A stretch of 64,000 nucleotides of DNA from Mesocentrotus franciscanus (GCA_037976565.1 CP137675.1:12294534-12358533), one strand, 5' to 3'. Positions 33,483 through 46,085 are shown, counted from the first letter of the stretch. Numbers and translations are program-made. The notes: generated by a model from the letters alone, not told the origin.

Positions 33483-34166
33483 AAGGAAACCTCATCCAAA
33501 AAAAATAGCTTCAGTTATTCTGAGAAATTTATTGTATTCTTGCCCATACAAGTTTCACAACCAAAGTGTATGAGAGAGATATGAAGCAAGATATTCTTAG
33601 CATAATGTACAGTTTTTAGCACGACATGGGCATCGCCACTTTCTTGATAACGTGTTGTACTATGAAGTCGTTTATCAAGTAAATATATTCTAATGTATGT
33701 ATGCTTCCTTCCCAGGTGTGTGTGTGGTGATGAAGTATTTTATTCACCTGCTATTATCCTTTTTATTACAATTGTAATAACGCAAATTCCCATAAATAAG
33801 TTGGTGCTCTTCTGGGTTGAAGGTTTCGCATAAATGAAATAGAATTGTCAACTAAATATAATTTTTACCTTCTCAGTTGTGATGTTTCCCTCATTGAAAA
33901 CTAAAGGTTTTGTTGTTCACTTTAAAAGTACTTCCAACTAAAGCTTGGTGCATGATACATGAACAAGTTTTGCCTGGTACGTTATCAAGAAACTGACTGC
34001 TACCATATCATGCTAAAAGGCATCACATCATGCCAAGAATATTTTCATTTATATAAATTATCTCTTATTCACTTTCCGTAAGGGATATTGTACATCAAAA
34101 GGCAGGAATACATCTCATCTTTCATTAAGCATATCTGCACTTATTCTTTGGGGGTGAGGTTTCCTT
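33483..34166. mobile_element. 684-bp MITE with TA target duplication
   Basis: Ends AAGGAAACCTCATCC and GGTGAGGTTTCCTT are inverted copies, flanked by TA at 33481-33482 and 34167-34168, as for Tc1/mariner-type elements. Inner inverted motifs (CTTTCTTGATAACGT near 33640, ACGTTATCAAGAAAC near 33980) extend the symmetry. No transposase. Confidence 0.72.
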
Positions 34167-34168
34167 TA

Positions 34169-35010
34169 CTTCTCACATACACCATATCGTCATCAAAGAA
34201 CCCACAAAGCAATATCACTGAGAAATGTAATATCTAATTTATTCATGAATAATTAGCGAGGAGGCCAGTCAAAGACAGCCAGAGTCGTGTGTACAAGATG
34301 GATGCGCGCATCCCACGCTAGCGGGGATTTTAAAGAAAATGTTATTGATCGCTCAGAGACAGAGGCGACACTCTAGTCCTTTTTCTATCACTGCTTGATA
34401 GAAAAAATTGCAAAACTGCGTCAAGAAAACATCCACTTAGAATCATTTTTGGAAAAAATTCATATTTTAAGAAACGCACGAAATTGTTTATTTCTGAATT
34501 CAGAGAGTCGAAAAAGTGCATAAAATCCGTTTTTATCTGAGATAAACACAATCGATGTGAGAGATAGATATGGAGATGAGAATGGGGAAGAATAATGTTT
34601 GATTTTGTGTGTGAGCGAATATGTATGTACATATAAACATGACTGTTGGGTATCATAGAACTCAAAGGCCTACATACTGAGAGATAGAGAGGTAAAGAGG
34701 AGGAGGAGGAGAGAGAGAGAGAGAGCAGATGATACGTTAAATTATTGTGCGTGTAGAATGTGTGGTCGGGGAAGAAACAAACATGCCCCGTTCAGTTTCG
34801 CGTATTTAAACCTAGTATCTTTTTTTTAAAATGACAAGTATCGTTTGTTGGAAATCAATATAAATAATGTCATCGCAGCTAACAAGATAATAGTACTTTC
34901 ATTCCTGACCCCACTTTCTTTCCAACGATGTTTATCGATCCTGTCTTTTATCTTTATGAAAAAGAGGAGGCAAGGGCCCCGTGATTATTCTCATCCACTG
35001 ATTCAGACTT
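34169..35010. other. No gene; (GA)n at 34678-34728
   Basis: An imperfect GAGA/GGA tract is the only clear feature. The frame at 34342-34665 (minus) is not recognised. Confidence 0.4.
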
Positions 35011-35011
35011 C

Positions 35012-35322
35012 TCGTCCTCGACAGAACGACATCGGCCAAAACAAGGGAACTGGAGCGACGTCATGCTATATCAATACGTACACTGTCTATGAGTGGCCTT
35101 GATCCGAAGGATTGATAAGTAAGCTCAATGTACGGGTTAGCCAGGACGATACATCCCCAGGAGTGGACTTGCGAAGCACAGGCGTACGGAGTTTCCATTG
35201 CAAGCTAGGGACTATTACGACTCGACTACCTCGACTGATTAAACTAAAGAACCAGACTAGGCATAATTAATAGTCAAATTTGACTGAACGCCCAAAATAC
35301 AAACAACAACAACAACAACACT
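35012..35322 (+). mobile_element. Retroposon 3' end with (CAA)n tail, copy B (longer)
   Basis: About 310 bp: GACAGAACGACATCGGCCAA, then a unique middle with GGGTTAGCCAGGACGATACA, then TTACGACTCGACTACCTCGA and a (CAA)6-type tail. The copy at 6128-6275 lacks the middle. The 3' microsatellite tail suggests LINE-mediated insertion. Whether it is a SINE or a LINE end is open. Confidence 0.65.
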
Positions 35323-36600
35323 AATTGATCTTTCCCCCCATGATGGTCTTTTTGTGCCAACATAAAAGACCTCGAGATAATGATTGCGTATTTGGTTATA
35401 AAGGAATCCCTTTCTAAATCTTTCGTCTCCGGTCTTTCTAGCTCTCAGGAGAAATGAATGACCATAATCAAATTATTTTTTTTAACGGAAAAACATTATT
35501 CTCTATAATATTTCCCTTTCTCCAACTCATAATGCTATTTTCAGTACATTAGTAGTTTAAGTTTAAGCAGAGTCTAAAGAAGGAATGGACGATGGGCAAG
35601 GAGATTTTATAGTTGTAAGAACGTGAAGTGTCTGTGTTGGATAATATTAAGTAGGTTTTAATCAAAGCACAAAAATGAGAGAAGCAGTTAAGTGAAAGTT
35701 TGAGCAAAATCCAATTAAAAATTCAGGTAATGAATTTCTGAAGTTGTAATCAATGAAGGAAAAATTGTCAACGTTGTGACGTATCATGCGAGCTCCCCTC
35801 TCACTTGCTCTGTACATAAAATGTCATGATTTTGTATTTTCTTACTCTTTGATGAAGTAATAGATTTGTTTCATGCAGGGGTTGTAGAGAAATTATTTGC
35901 AATAATTATATTTAGGGTGCATGTCCGGGGTGCATGTATGATTGAACATTTATTCTGAATTTACTTTAGTACACAGCAAATGGGAGGAAACCATTTGATT
36001 GATCACAACTTCAAAAATTCATAACTTTCTGATTGTTAATCGTATTTTGTTCAAACTTTCATTAACCTGTTCCTATCATTGTTCTGCTTCTATTCAAACT
36101 AACTTAATATCAGGGTGGACTTCCCCTATAAGATATGCCTAATAAGGTTTGGCCGGTGTGTGAGTCTGTGTATATGTGTGAGAGTCAGTAGGGGCACGTG
36201 CCTCCATCACTAAACTCTAACATGATGATAATCGATTGCCTTTACGTATTGGACAGAGAAATCCCAAAGCCACGCTGATAAAACAAAAATGAAGAACGGT
36301 TTGCCACTTGATATGATACCTTTTGGGAAAATAATTGACGAAGACTTTGCCAGGACAATTGTAATATATCATCACACTGTGCTGAATATGTTGGCTTATC
36401 CAAGGTGGCTTCATGGTGTAATAAGCCCCATCTATCAGAATGTCTTTATTTATTCATAAAATGCCACACAGGGGGGTATTTAGATCAAATTTGAATCCAT
36501 TATGACCATCAAATCGTTATATTACTGATGCTGAAGTTTCGCCAATTGCAAGCCTTGGGGTAATCTAATTGCTCTTCGTCAGACACCCACACTCACTGGC
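35323..36600. other. No gene; one old repeat at 36005-36135
   Basis: 36005-36135 is the partner of 17200-17300. Duplicated GGTGCATGT at about 35917 and 35931. Nothing else was recognised. Confidence 0.35.
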
Positions 36601-36738
36601 TGATTGGGTCAGGCGGGGACACAACTGGCTCGCCCCCACCCCCTTTTGTTGAACACCCCCCCCCCCCGAGTAAAACCCATCACAAAATTGTGATGCAGAA
36701 TATTGTGATGCCTCCTCTTTTACAAAATCCTGGATCCG
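36600..36738 (-). mobile_element. hAT-like right end, solo
   Basis: A C-rich tract (36650-36668) and a terminal AAAATCCTGGATCCGCCCTG, complementary to the common CAG.GGCGGATCCAGGA terminus. The other end was not found. Confidence 0.48.
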
Positions 36739-37035
36739 CCCTGCCCATGACTGTTCACATACTCTGGGAGCAAATTACAAAATGCGCACCAGAATAATGA
36801 CAGCAGGGGATGGGTAAACTATATTTGAATAGAAATTTCATCCAAAGTTCTTTTGATGTCATGCACGAATGCTCTTTTTGAAAATGACAGACAACAAAAC
36901 CTAAAATGTGAATTCATTTTCTCACCAAGTTTTGGCTCCTGCACCGAATGTGGGTCAGGCGATATGCATACATTACTTTGTTCCTAAATTCTGCTTCATG
37001 TTTCATGCTTCATGCTCCATTGCTTCATTGTTTAA

Positions 37036-37420
37036 AGAGAAGGTTGAGTTCTGGGAAGAGGGGAAAAATAATTTGTGAGCGTTATTCATTGTTATTATGC
37101 AAGTGTGGAAGAACATTAGATAAAACATGTTCCCTGAAAAGCATGGCTCTTCAAATGCCTTCATATTCTAAATATGGCATGTAACAGCATAAAAATCGGG
37201 ACGAATTTTTATGCCACATGTTCGTGTAGGCCCATATACATCTTTCTGTGTACAGTGCTTGTAGCTTTACTAACACTGGGCCAAATTTCTTATCACTTTG
37301 ATGATTCCAGAACCTTGCAGTACACACCAATACTTATATGCTAAATGATCAACCTTTTCTGATCGATTCCACATCGTTTCTTTCACAATGCAATCGCATG
37401 ACCAGAACTCAACTTTATCT
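37036..37420. mobile_element. 385-bp MITE, TTAA target duplication
   Basis: Inverted ends AGAGAAGGTTGAGTTCTGG and CCAGAACTCAACTTTATCT, flanked by TTAA at 37032-37035 and 37421-37424. TTAA targets are used by piggyBac and Kolobok-type transposases. Collinear with 41490-41894 throughout (shared TTATGCAAGT, TCTGTGTACAGTGCTTGT, CTTGCAGTACACACCAATAC). Confidence 0.85.
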
Positions 37421-37424
37421 TTAA

Positions 37425-39810
37425 GCTGATCCAAAATAATGTATTTAAGCTTTCACAGGACCCTTTTTCAAAATACAGGATAACCTTAAATTAGTTTAAA
37501 CATCATGCTATCTTCCTGTCTCATGATATCTGATATCTCACTTCTCACTTGTACCATTTCACATGCTTAAGCTGTGTAAGGTGAATAGGGTATATGTCTC
37601 TTACAAGATAAAGATAAGATACAAGATATTTTTATTTGGTCTTTGCAAACAAGTTACATAGAAAATTGGTTTCCACTGGCGTTATAATATTCAAGAAAAA
37701 CAGCACATGACAAAGTGGAGGTTTACTAACCTCAAAGATTCAGTAAATGCAGGAAAGAAAGTCATGATGATAACTACCACAGATATAGACAGTAGACTTT
37801 CATGGAGAAAAAATATGTAGATAGAATCCACGCAACCGTCCATTTTGAATGACTCAATTACAAGGCTTACGTTAAACAAGAAATGCAAGAGAAACCAAGA
37901 TTGTGTCATCACAACAAAGGAAATATCATAAATTTTGCTTTTAAAATAGGTCTTTTCTTGAGTCTGAGTTTCAATTACTACCTTTTCTATTTCAACGCAC
38001 AAACTCAATGCGAATATGTCAGCAATTGTTTTCGGACTGAAATAACACTGCGTGAGGGCTGTTGACCCACATTCGTTGCGTTAGCCCAAAATTGCATTTT
38101 GACAACACTTTTTGAAAAGTCAATCGTGGCAGCAGAGTTATATATAAGGTATCATTAGAGAGAATATTAGTTACTTTATTAAAATGAAATATAATTCAAG
38201 GTCACACAGATTATAATTTTTAAATGGGAATCTGCCAATGTTGGGTATACGTTTTTTTCAAATTCTTATTACGCACTGTTTCATAGCTCAAGGCCGAAGG
38301 TACCTCAACATTTTCATTTGTGTGTACGAGATTAGGCGTGTGCGTGTGCGTGTACGTGTTTTTAATTTTTTTATTTGATTGTATGGTTTCCATTATCACT
38401 CGTAATGTTTGGAGTGTATACTATTAAGTCTCTGAATGTATAAAAACAATGAAGATTTGGACGGTATATAGAGCCCGATCACTGCATGGGGGGAATGTGG
38501 AAGCAGACCAGACATCCTAGGTGTGAGAAGATTATGCATTTTGTAGTTCCTTGTTTGTTGTTTGGTATTTTATCAAGTGGAAACATCCTACCAGCAACCA
38601 TCTCCTGTCCCCACTGCCAGCTTATATTCATGGCACAGATTTCATTTCTTTTCATTAATTTCATCTATTTATTTTCTACATGCAAAATACAATTTTTAAA
38701 AACATTTTATAAGATACAAAGATAACTATTAAAAAAAACACACCAAGTAATTGACAAATGGGGGAAATACTGAGTAAACATCGATTTGGGGGCTGGGAGT
38801 GGCCTTTACCATGTCTACAGCCATCTATGTACCCATTCAACTATCTAAACACGATCTTAATAATTATATTGGATTTTTAAACCGGTCAAGGCTTCGCTCT
38901 GTAGTCGACGAGATATACATGTATATAATTGTTGTTTGTTGGAACTTTATAGAAGTTGTTTTAAACACACAAACAAATAACTGGACATTTAAAGTTATTA
39001 TTTGCATAAATAATTAAGAATGAGCATAAATAACATAACAGAGCTTCTACAGTGTAATAAATTAAGGTTCAGCATGATGTCAAGGAACCTAACGATCGAG
39101 CCAAAATATTGCTTTTAGTGATATTGAAAATTGAATTTAAATTTTTGTTTTTTGTGTTTTTGTTTAACAAACAGCCTACTTGCTTCAAAACGCATAATAA
39201 TTCGAAGGCAGAGACAAAGGGCAAACATCTCATAAATTAGCAAGCTCCTCATGTCTCCTCTGTTTCTCTCTATTTTTACAACTTACCACAAAATGCTTCC
39301 TTTTCGGCGTAAGAATGCTACTTCTCCGCGATGCTATAACATCCAAGAGAGGCCTTAAAGTCAGAGCTGACAGGAATTCCCTGCACATGCATTATCTAAC
39401 ATTGTGACCTTTTCAAAGTGGCTAACGTTTCGGAGGGAATCGCGGCTACTTCCTCCGTGCGCTAATCCCACACGATTGTCATGACGCGGGACTAGGTAAT
39501 GTTTCATCGCATGATACCCCCGATGATCCGCAGAGATCAGCCGGGAAGTCTGGTTAGAATATCCGATAGGGATATACCCAAGCTACGGGCGCGCGTCGCC
39601 ACAGACTCAGATTCCTTATTTCTACATTACCTCCCTGGTGCATATTTTAAAATGTCTTCATAGCTAGATTATTGATTTTTTAAATATAGATTTCATCATT
39701 ATTGAACTGATTTAAGATGTATACCCTATTCCTTTTCCTTTATCGTCTTTGTATGAAATCTGATTTTGATATTGTAAGAAGGCACTAAATTATTTGTGAA
39801 TATTCTTGAG
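37425..39810. other. No gene seen; CpG-richer block 39350-39610
   Basis: Mostly AT-rich. 39350-39610 is less AT-rich, contains CTAATCCC (Otx/bicoid-class core) and several CpGs, and shows no repeat or ORF. It could be a regulatory block, but there is no direct evidence. Confidence 0.3.
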
Positions 39811-39813
39811 AAT

Positions 39814-40137
39814 GGGTGGTATTCCGATAGCGCGAACTAAGTTAAGCTCGGCTTAACTATAGTTCACACTTTTATGGAGTGCCTGTTGCCAACTCATTTT
39901 CCCTGTACAGATTATTTTAATCCTCCAATGAAAAGTGTCCAAAAAATTAATTTTGCAATGAAATGGGAAGAAAAAGATAATGTGAGTATGAACTGAATTT
40001 CAATAAAGTCTTTGGTAGATTATCTTTGTCACGAATATTGAAGGAGGAAGATGAAACCTAGCATTCCATAGAAGTGTGAACTAAAATTCATGTTTAGTCT
40101 GGACTTAGTCCCGGCTTAACTTAAGAGAATACCACCC
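39814..40137. mobile_element. 324-bp MITE, 3-bp target duplication
   Basis: Inverted ends GGGTGGTATTC / GAATACCACCC, followed inward by paired blocks (CTAAGTTAAGC..GGCTTAACT against GGCTTAACTTAAG; TAGTTCACACTT against AAGTGTGAACTA). Flanked by AAT at 39811-39813 and 40138-40140. A 3-bp duplication is compatible with PIF/Harbinger-type movement. No ORF. Confidence 0.75.
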
Positions 40138-40140
40138 AAT

Positions 40141-41290
40141 GTCTTTGTTTCAAGAATAATTCTCAGTATTAATAAACATAGCTGTAAATATTCTACATCA
40201 GCACGCAAATATTCAACATGTTCAATACTGATTCTCTAAATAGGACCTCATTGTAATATAGGCTCGAGCTTTCATGGGCCATCCTGTCAAGTTAATGTTT
40301 ATTTTCTTATCGTTATCTATATCGTTTTCCCCCTTGTCTTATGCACCAGTTTGAGTTTGAGCATGACAAATAAAGTAAAGGTAAAATCCTAATCTGAATG
40401 TCAGCAGTTTCTGGCGTGTAAACAAAGGCAGACGCGCCCCCTCAAGAAGGAAATTAAAGTCGAGAATAAATCGCTCCTACACTCCAATTCATGTCACAAT
40501 CATGTTAATGAAACCTCTCTGAAAACTTGTGGAAAACAAACGAGGTTAATTGAACGTGACTTTTAAAATCAATTATCTTTATCTGTGCAGTTTGCAGTTT
40601 GCAGTTTCCTACCTCTTATGTACATAGTTGCAATTTGATATCAATCGCATATGTTTATAAGACGGGGCCGTGGTCTTTTTCTATAACGGTTATATAAAAA
40701 AGAGTGAAAATAGCATCCTATTAAAAAGTCTAACTTTCAACCATTGAAATACAATTAGAATTACTCATGAGTAATTCTTATTGTATTGTATTCAGGTATT
40801 GTATTAGTATTATTGTATTGTATTAGTTAAGTCTTATTTTGAGCGTATTTGTACCAAGGTTGTAGAGGAATCATGTACTTTAAAGAATGCTATCAATTGT
40901 CTGATGATCGCTTGCAAGGCGTGAAACTCGGAGTAGCAACCATGCATGTCCCATTAGTCTGCCTTATTCAATATTTATATATATTATGCTTTTGTATAAG
41001 CAAATGGTACTGGTACACTGAGCAAACTTCTGGGAAAAAAGATTTCTAAAATCGAGAAGTTTGGCCATGTTTTATAGGCTGAGTTGTCGCTCCATGGTGT
41101 AATCATTAAATAAAAGAAAAGTCATCACAGCCCCCACAATAGGATCAGATATCTGTGAATCTCCCCTACTTTTCCTTCACTTTTAAAGATTGTTGGACAT
41201 TTTAACTGCGTGGCAATGGCTACTATAATATGTAATTTCCAATAAATGCATATTTCCGACAATTCAACTTTCTTGTGGGCTTGGTATTTT
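40141..41290. other. No gene; small repeats
   Basis: TGCAGTTTGCAGTTTGCAGTTT (three 7-bp units) near 40588, and TATTGTATT repeats at about 40780-40830. Otherwise unremarkable AT-rich DNA. Confidence 0.4.
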
Positions 41291-41293
41291 GAT

Positions 41294-41935
41294 ACTCTGA
41301 AACAAAGCAGAAAGCCATGTTATCAATGCTAACCGCACCATCACAATGATCACATTCCAGAAGAGCGCGCGGTTTGCCATAAAATATTGTCGATTACTAT
41401 TGCGGTATAAATAGTCTGGGAAAAAAAATCAATACGCAGCTTTGTTACTCCGATACAAAGCAGAAAGCCGCCCATGTTACATCAATTAAAGAGAAGGTTG
41501 AGTTCTGGGGAAAAGTGAAAAATAATGTGTGAGCGTTTGTTATCATTCTTATTATGCAAGTTTGGAAGAACATCAAAGAAAAAATTATTCCCTGAAAAGA
41601 ATGGCTCTAATCTATTTCAAATGCCTTCATATCCCAGATATGACAAGCAACAGCCTTAAAGTGAGGCCCGATTTGTATGCCACATGCTTGTGTAGTCCCA
41701 TATCTATATCTTTCTGTGTACAGTGCTTGTTACTTTACCAAGACTGGGCCAAAGTTTTTATCATTTTGATGACTCCAAAACCTTGCAGTACACACCAATA
41801 CTTACATGTTTATGCTAGATTACCAACCTTTTCTGATTGCTTCCACGCCGTTTCTTTGACAATGCAATCGCAAGACCAGAACTCAACTTTATCTTTAAAT
41901 GACAACCGCACCATCACATTCCAGAGAAGCGCGCT
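41294..41935 (+). repeat. Tandem duplication, second copy split by a MITE
   Basis: 41294-41370 (ACTCTGAAACAAAGCAGAAA..AACCGCACCATCACA..ATTCCAG..GAGCGCGC) recurs as 41447-41485 plus 41899-41935. The MITE at 41490-41894 sits in the second copy, so the first copy is an approximate empty site. Confidence 0.7.
41490..41894. mobile_element. 405-bp MITE, TTAA target duplication
   Basis: Same family as 37036-37420. Ends AGAGAAGGTTGAGTTCTGG and CCAGAACTCAACTTTATCT; TTAA at 41486-41489 and 41895-41898. Insertion is corroborated by the split tandem duplication around it. Confidence 0.87.
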
Positions 41936-42700
41936 AATGCATCAGGAATTTGGTAGGAAACAAACCCGGTTGAATTTGAGGGATTTAAACTGTATTTTTA
42001 TCAAGGGTTTTAATCACAAACATGATTTTATTATATAAAGTTACACCGTGTTATGTTTAACCCGACAAATACAATAATTTATGCCTTTCGAAACGTACTG
42101 CATAAAGTCGAAAACACATGACAAGATACCTGGCTAGATATCTCTACGTTTACATGTAAACCTACTATCCAAACATTCATCAAGCGAAGCTTTGATCTTG
42201 TTTGTTAAACTTTTGAAATAAAGTATTGATGAAGGAGAAAAACGCATCCGTGTCTTTATGTGTTCTAGTCGATGGCGATGAACATGAAAATGGGTCTGAT
42301 GACTGAATTTGTGGAATTTCTGTGCGATCTTAATAATTGAGTCCATGTTTCAATTATCTCATTCAATCTTAATATTATATGTACTTACTTCCTAAAAGCC
42401 AAATGATTGTAGCGGTAATGAAATTTACGATTTGTTTTGGTCTTAGAAAAGTTCGTTCGCCTCCTTGCACTGTTCGCATTCTCTTAGTTGCTTTATTCTC
42501 AGTTGCCAGTTATTGGGTCAAACTGGTTGTCATGGATGTAAACGGGAAGGGACGCTTACGAATTTGTAAAACATGGGGAGTCCATGACTCCATTGATTTG
42601 ATTTGATTTTGATTTATTTATTTCTGTTTGATTTTCTTTTTCTTTGCAGTTTTACAAACATATAACAAACAAATCATTGCAAATTTTACACATGACAAAA
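41936..42700. other. No gene seen
   Basis: Frames at 42134-42346 and 42379-42606 show no family. AT-rich. Confidence 0.35.
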
Positions 42701-42703
42701 GAG

Positions 42704-42760
42704 CAGTGGCGGATCCAGGGGGGCGCCCGGGCCCCTACAGTAAGGCTGGCTGTAACTAAT
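42704..42760 (+). mobile_element. hAT-like left end, solo
   Basis: CAGTGGCGGATCCAGGGGGG is the same terminus as the 2.7-kb element at 53849. No right end is visible nearby. Confidence 0.55.
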
Positions 42761-43685
42761 CGAAAATTTTAACCAGGAGGGTTGACAAAGTAAGCAAAGC
42801 TTGATAGCATATACCTTCAATGGATACATACTAATACAAATATGGAGGAAAAAATAGGGAAAAAAGACAGAGGGGTGTACATTGGGTTATATTCAACGGA
42901 ATAGTTGATGGAGTAAACGACTTTCTTTTTTTGAGATGGGGGGGGGGGTAGCTTGTTGTTAGGGTTCATCGTTACTATAGGACTGTCCGTCCCCTAGTTC
43001 AGAATGTTTCTGTGCGAGTTCGTAGGTTTGGCAATGCATGCTCCAATTATCATTCAAATAATTGCCTCCAGGATTGTTATATTTCCGGCCCGTTTGCGTT
43101 CTTCGGAGTTAATAAAGATGTCGAGTGAAAGAGTTAAAGATCGAAAGAGCACAAATGTGAGAGTTATGTAAGTTAAGAGGCCGATGAGTAATGGCGGGCC
43201 GGAGAGCCCAACTCTGGAGGTTAAGTTCGCAAAATTAATAAATTCCTTTCGACATGGGTGTGTATGGTGCCGGGGATTAATTTGACGCAATGCGTCGTAG
43301 TGACACGCCCTTTTAAAGGGGTCACACGTGGAGGGTTTAAAATGGGGATGAGCTTCTGAATCGAGACGGTCGTTTACTTTTTGGAGCGAGTTTTTACTTT
43401 TCGGAGCGACTTCTTGATTTTCTTATTCTTACTCCACTTCCTTTGCCGCCATGAGGTGCTAAAGTTTTAGCAGAGTTCGGGGCGCCCAGCCCATGTGACT
43501 TTTCGTGATTCGTCGTGATTATATGTAATTATTTGTAATAAATTCATTACTCACTTAAACACTTGACTTTTGTAGAGAACTTTCATTTCTTCGTTTGTCT
43601 CTGGAACGCTCCACGGGCTAGGTTGTAGACTGCCACCGGTCAAACCGGTCCGTTTCACAAACATTAACACATCAACCAATTCAAA
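42761..43685. other. No gene seen
   Basis: G-run near 42939-42948. 43185-43450 is moderately CpG-rich without a recognisable exon. Confidence 0.35.
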
Positions 43686-43689
43686 AAAC

Positions 43690-43880
43690 ATTTTTCCTCT
43701 GACATCTTTACCTCTGACATTTTTACCTCTGACATTTTTACCTCTGACATTTTTACCTCTGACATTTTTACCTCTGACATTTTTACCTCTGACATTTTTA
43801 CCTCTGACATTTTTACCTCTGACATTTTTTCCTCTGACATTTTTTCCTCTGACATTTTTACCTCTGACATTTTTACCTGG
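43690..43880. repeat. 15-bp minisatellite, about 12 units
   Basis: Unit TTTTTACCTCTGACA (15 bp) repeated about 12-13 times with few substitutions. As 15 is divisible by three, the minus strand stays open and reads repeated GKNVR in one frame and VKMSE in another. Open in two frames at once, it looks like a minisatellite and not a gene. Low divergence suggests recent expansion. Confidence 0.9.
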
Positions 43881-44211
43881 CACCCCGTAACTATACGCCT
43901 ATAAACTTGGAGTAGCCCTTGAAAGTAGGCCTGTTGCTAATTTCGATAACTTAATGAAAACGTTTGAAATTATTGTACATTCAATCATCTCGACATGTTT
44001 GAAATTATATTTGAAAGTTTAAATTACATAATTATTGGTTTAATTAAACAATATCTGTTAAAGAAGGAAATATTATTTTCACTGTTCTAACATTTCGAAC
44101 AATGAAAAACAAAATAACATCAAAGTTATATTATAATCTTATGCTTGTACATTTCATTTTTCCTTCAATTTTTTACATTTTCGCAAAATACTCAAATAAT
44201 AGTTACATGAA

Positions 44212-44458
44212 TACTATTTTGAAATGCACAGTAACACAAGGAAGAAGGCGTTGCTGACACAAAGAAAAACAAAAGAAAAACAAAAATCGCCATGATGCAA
44301 ACATTATCATAGAAATGATATCGGATAATTAATTTTCACAAATACATGTAATTACATTTTGAAACGCATATTAACACAAAGAAGAAGGCGTTGCTGTAAC
44401 AAAGAAAAACAAAAATAGCCATGATCCAAACATTATTATGGCAATGATATCGGATATG
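44212..44458. repeat. 140-bp tandem duplication
   Basis: GAAGAAGGCGTTGCTG, CAAAGAAAAACAAAA and ATGATATCGGATA occur twice with a period of 140 bp (44221 and 44361 for the ATTTTGAAA-anchored start). Confidence 0.75.
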
Positions 44459-44596
44459 CCTATTTATCTTTTATATGAAGGTTATCCTATCGTTTGTATC
44501 ACTTAGATTGGTTTTATAAACGCCATTGCCCTGTTTATGTGTTGATCAAAGTACAATTAATTAGCAATTGGACGAATTTGTGTCATATCTATAAAT

Positions 44597-44885
44597 AAAG
44601 GCTGAGTTCTGGTAAAGAAAAAGAATTATAAAGGAGCTTTTGAATTCCTTGTAAGTCAGTTTTGAAGAATATCATAGTAGAAATGTCCCTTGAAGATGGA
44701 TGTCTCCCCAAATGCCCTCATATTAAAAATATGACGAGAAAGAGCGGAAAACGCGGGACCAGACTTTCACGCCACGTGCGTGCAGTCCCATGTACCATGA
44801 GTCAATTTCATTTCATTTTGATCATTCCAAAACCTCATATTGTTCTAGACAATTTCTTTTACAGGCACATGACCGGTATTCATCT
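44597..44885. mobile_element. TTAA-type MITE, diverged third copy
   Basis: Left end AAGGCTGAGTTCTGG, right end followed by TTAA at 44886-44889. The interior keeps the order ATGCCCTCATAT, CGCCACGTGCGTGCAGTCCC, TTTTGATxATTCCA, CAAAACCTCA seen in the other two copies. Confidence 0.6.
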
Positions 44886-44889
44886 TTAA

Positions 44890-45745
44890 ACCGTATCAGG
44901 TATGTAAATTGGCAAAGGTGGCTCTCATACACAAACAATTGGAATGGGCCATGCCCTCTATATACAAATAATATTACTTTTCTTTGTCATCGTTCATTAC
45001 AAATATTATCTGGAAAGAAGAACCTAAAAGAACCAACGCTAAAAGCTGTGACGTGCAAATAAAAAAGGTCATTGAACTTTTGTCCACGACAAATCATGAC
45101 TACCCCTTCCGTATTTGCTATTGTTTTCATTAATTTGTTTGTTTTCTACACATGAGCTTAATGTTATCAGTTCACTTTTTATGTATGTATTTTACTGTAA
45201 ATTGAAACATTTTTTGTACGGTTAGAATTTGTGTTATTGAGTTGAAATTGAAATAGAAAAATCAAATCAAATTAAAGCAATAAATCATAACAGATATAAG
45301 AATGGCAATAGACGCTCTCGTTCCCCAATCATCAGGAAGGAGAAGTGCTTAGTGTTCAAGTTTATTGACATTATTTATCAGTTATTTATGTGTTTATTTA
45401 TTTATTTATTTAATCATTTGTTTATGTTTGGATCTTGTTATTTGTTTACTCATTTATTCATCAACGTGTATTTCACTTCTTAATAATGAGTATATGTATA
45501 TCCTCCATATTACAACATGAGCGAACACCGACGATGTTTAGCAAATATGAGAAGAAAAAAAGTCCAGCATTAATATATTGCGAAAACTAAAGTAATTTCC
45601 TTAGTAGTGGAATTTTATTATTCTCCGCATTTTAGTGTCTTGGATTGACTTGTTTCCATTCTCCTTCAACGACAAAATATTAATGTGACAAGCTGTACGG
45701 AGCATGGGATGTAGAATCTACATAGAAATAAAAACTTGGATATGT
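44890..45745. other. No gene; (ATTT)n near 45380-45420
   Basis: Short TTTA repeats; frames up to 90 codons with no signature. Confidence 0.4.
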
Positions 45746-46085
45746 AATAATAATAATAATAATGATAATAGTAATATTCATATATTGCTTAATACTAATG
45801 TTTTCAAGCGCTGTACTATTTCATTCATCCTTATTCAATCCAAATGATCTTCACCAGAATAGTCATCATTGTCGTCATCATCATCATCCTCAAGTTCATC
45901 ATTATCACTGTCGTCCTCCTCCACGTAATATTCATCATCTTTACCATCATCATCATCATCATTTCACCTTCCTCATCATCATCTTTATCATCATCATTAT
46001 TATCATCTTCCTCCTCTTAATCAATATCATTATTATTAACCTCCATCCTCATTACCATCAACCGTTTCTCCTCATCATTATAATT
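45746..46085. repeat. (AAT)n, AGCGCT tail piece and long (CAT)n tract
   Basis: 45746-45770 (AAT)n, then TATATTGCTTAATACTA..TTTTCAAGCGCTGT, a SINE-like tail in the opposite sense to 59300. 45870-46080 is an imperfect CAT/ATC trinucleotide tract whose open frame (His/Ile-rich) is artefactual. Confidence 0.7.

Noticed and set aside
41529..42038. 169-codon plus-strand frame, the longest non-repetitive one around 41-42 kb
   Set aside because: Mostly lies in the 41490-41894 MITE; the related MITE at 37036 does not keep this frame open.
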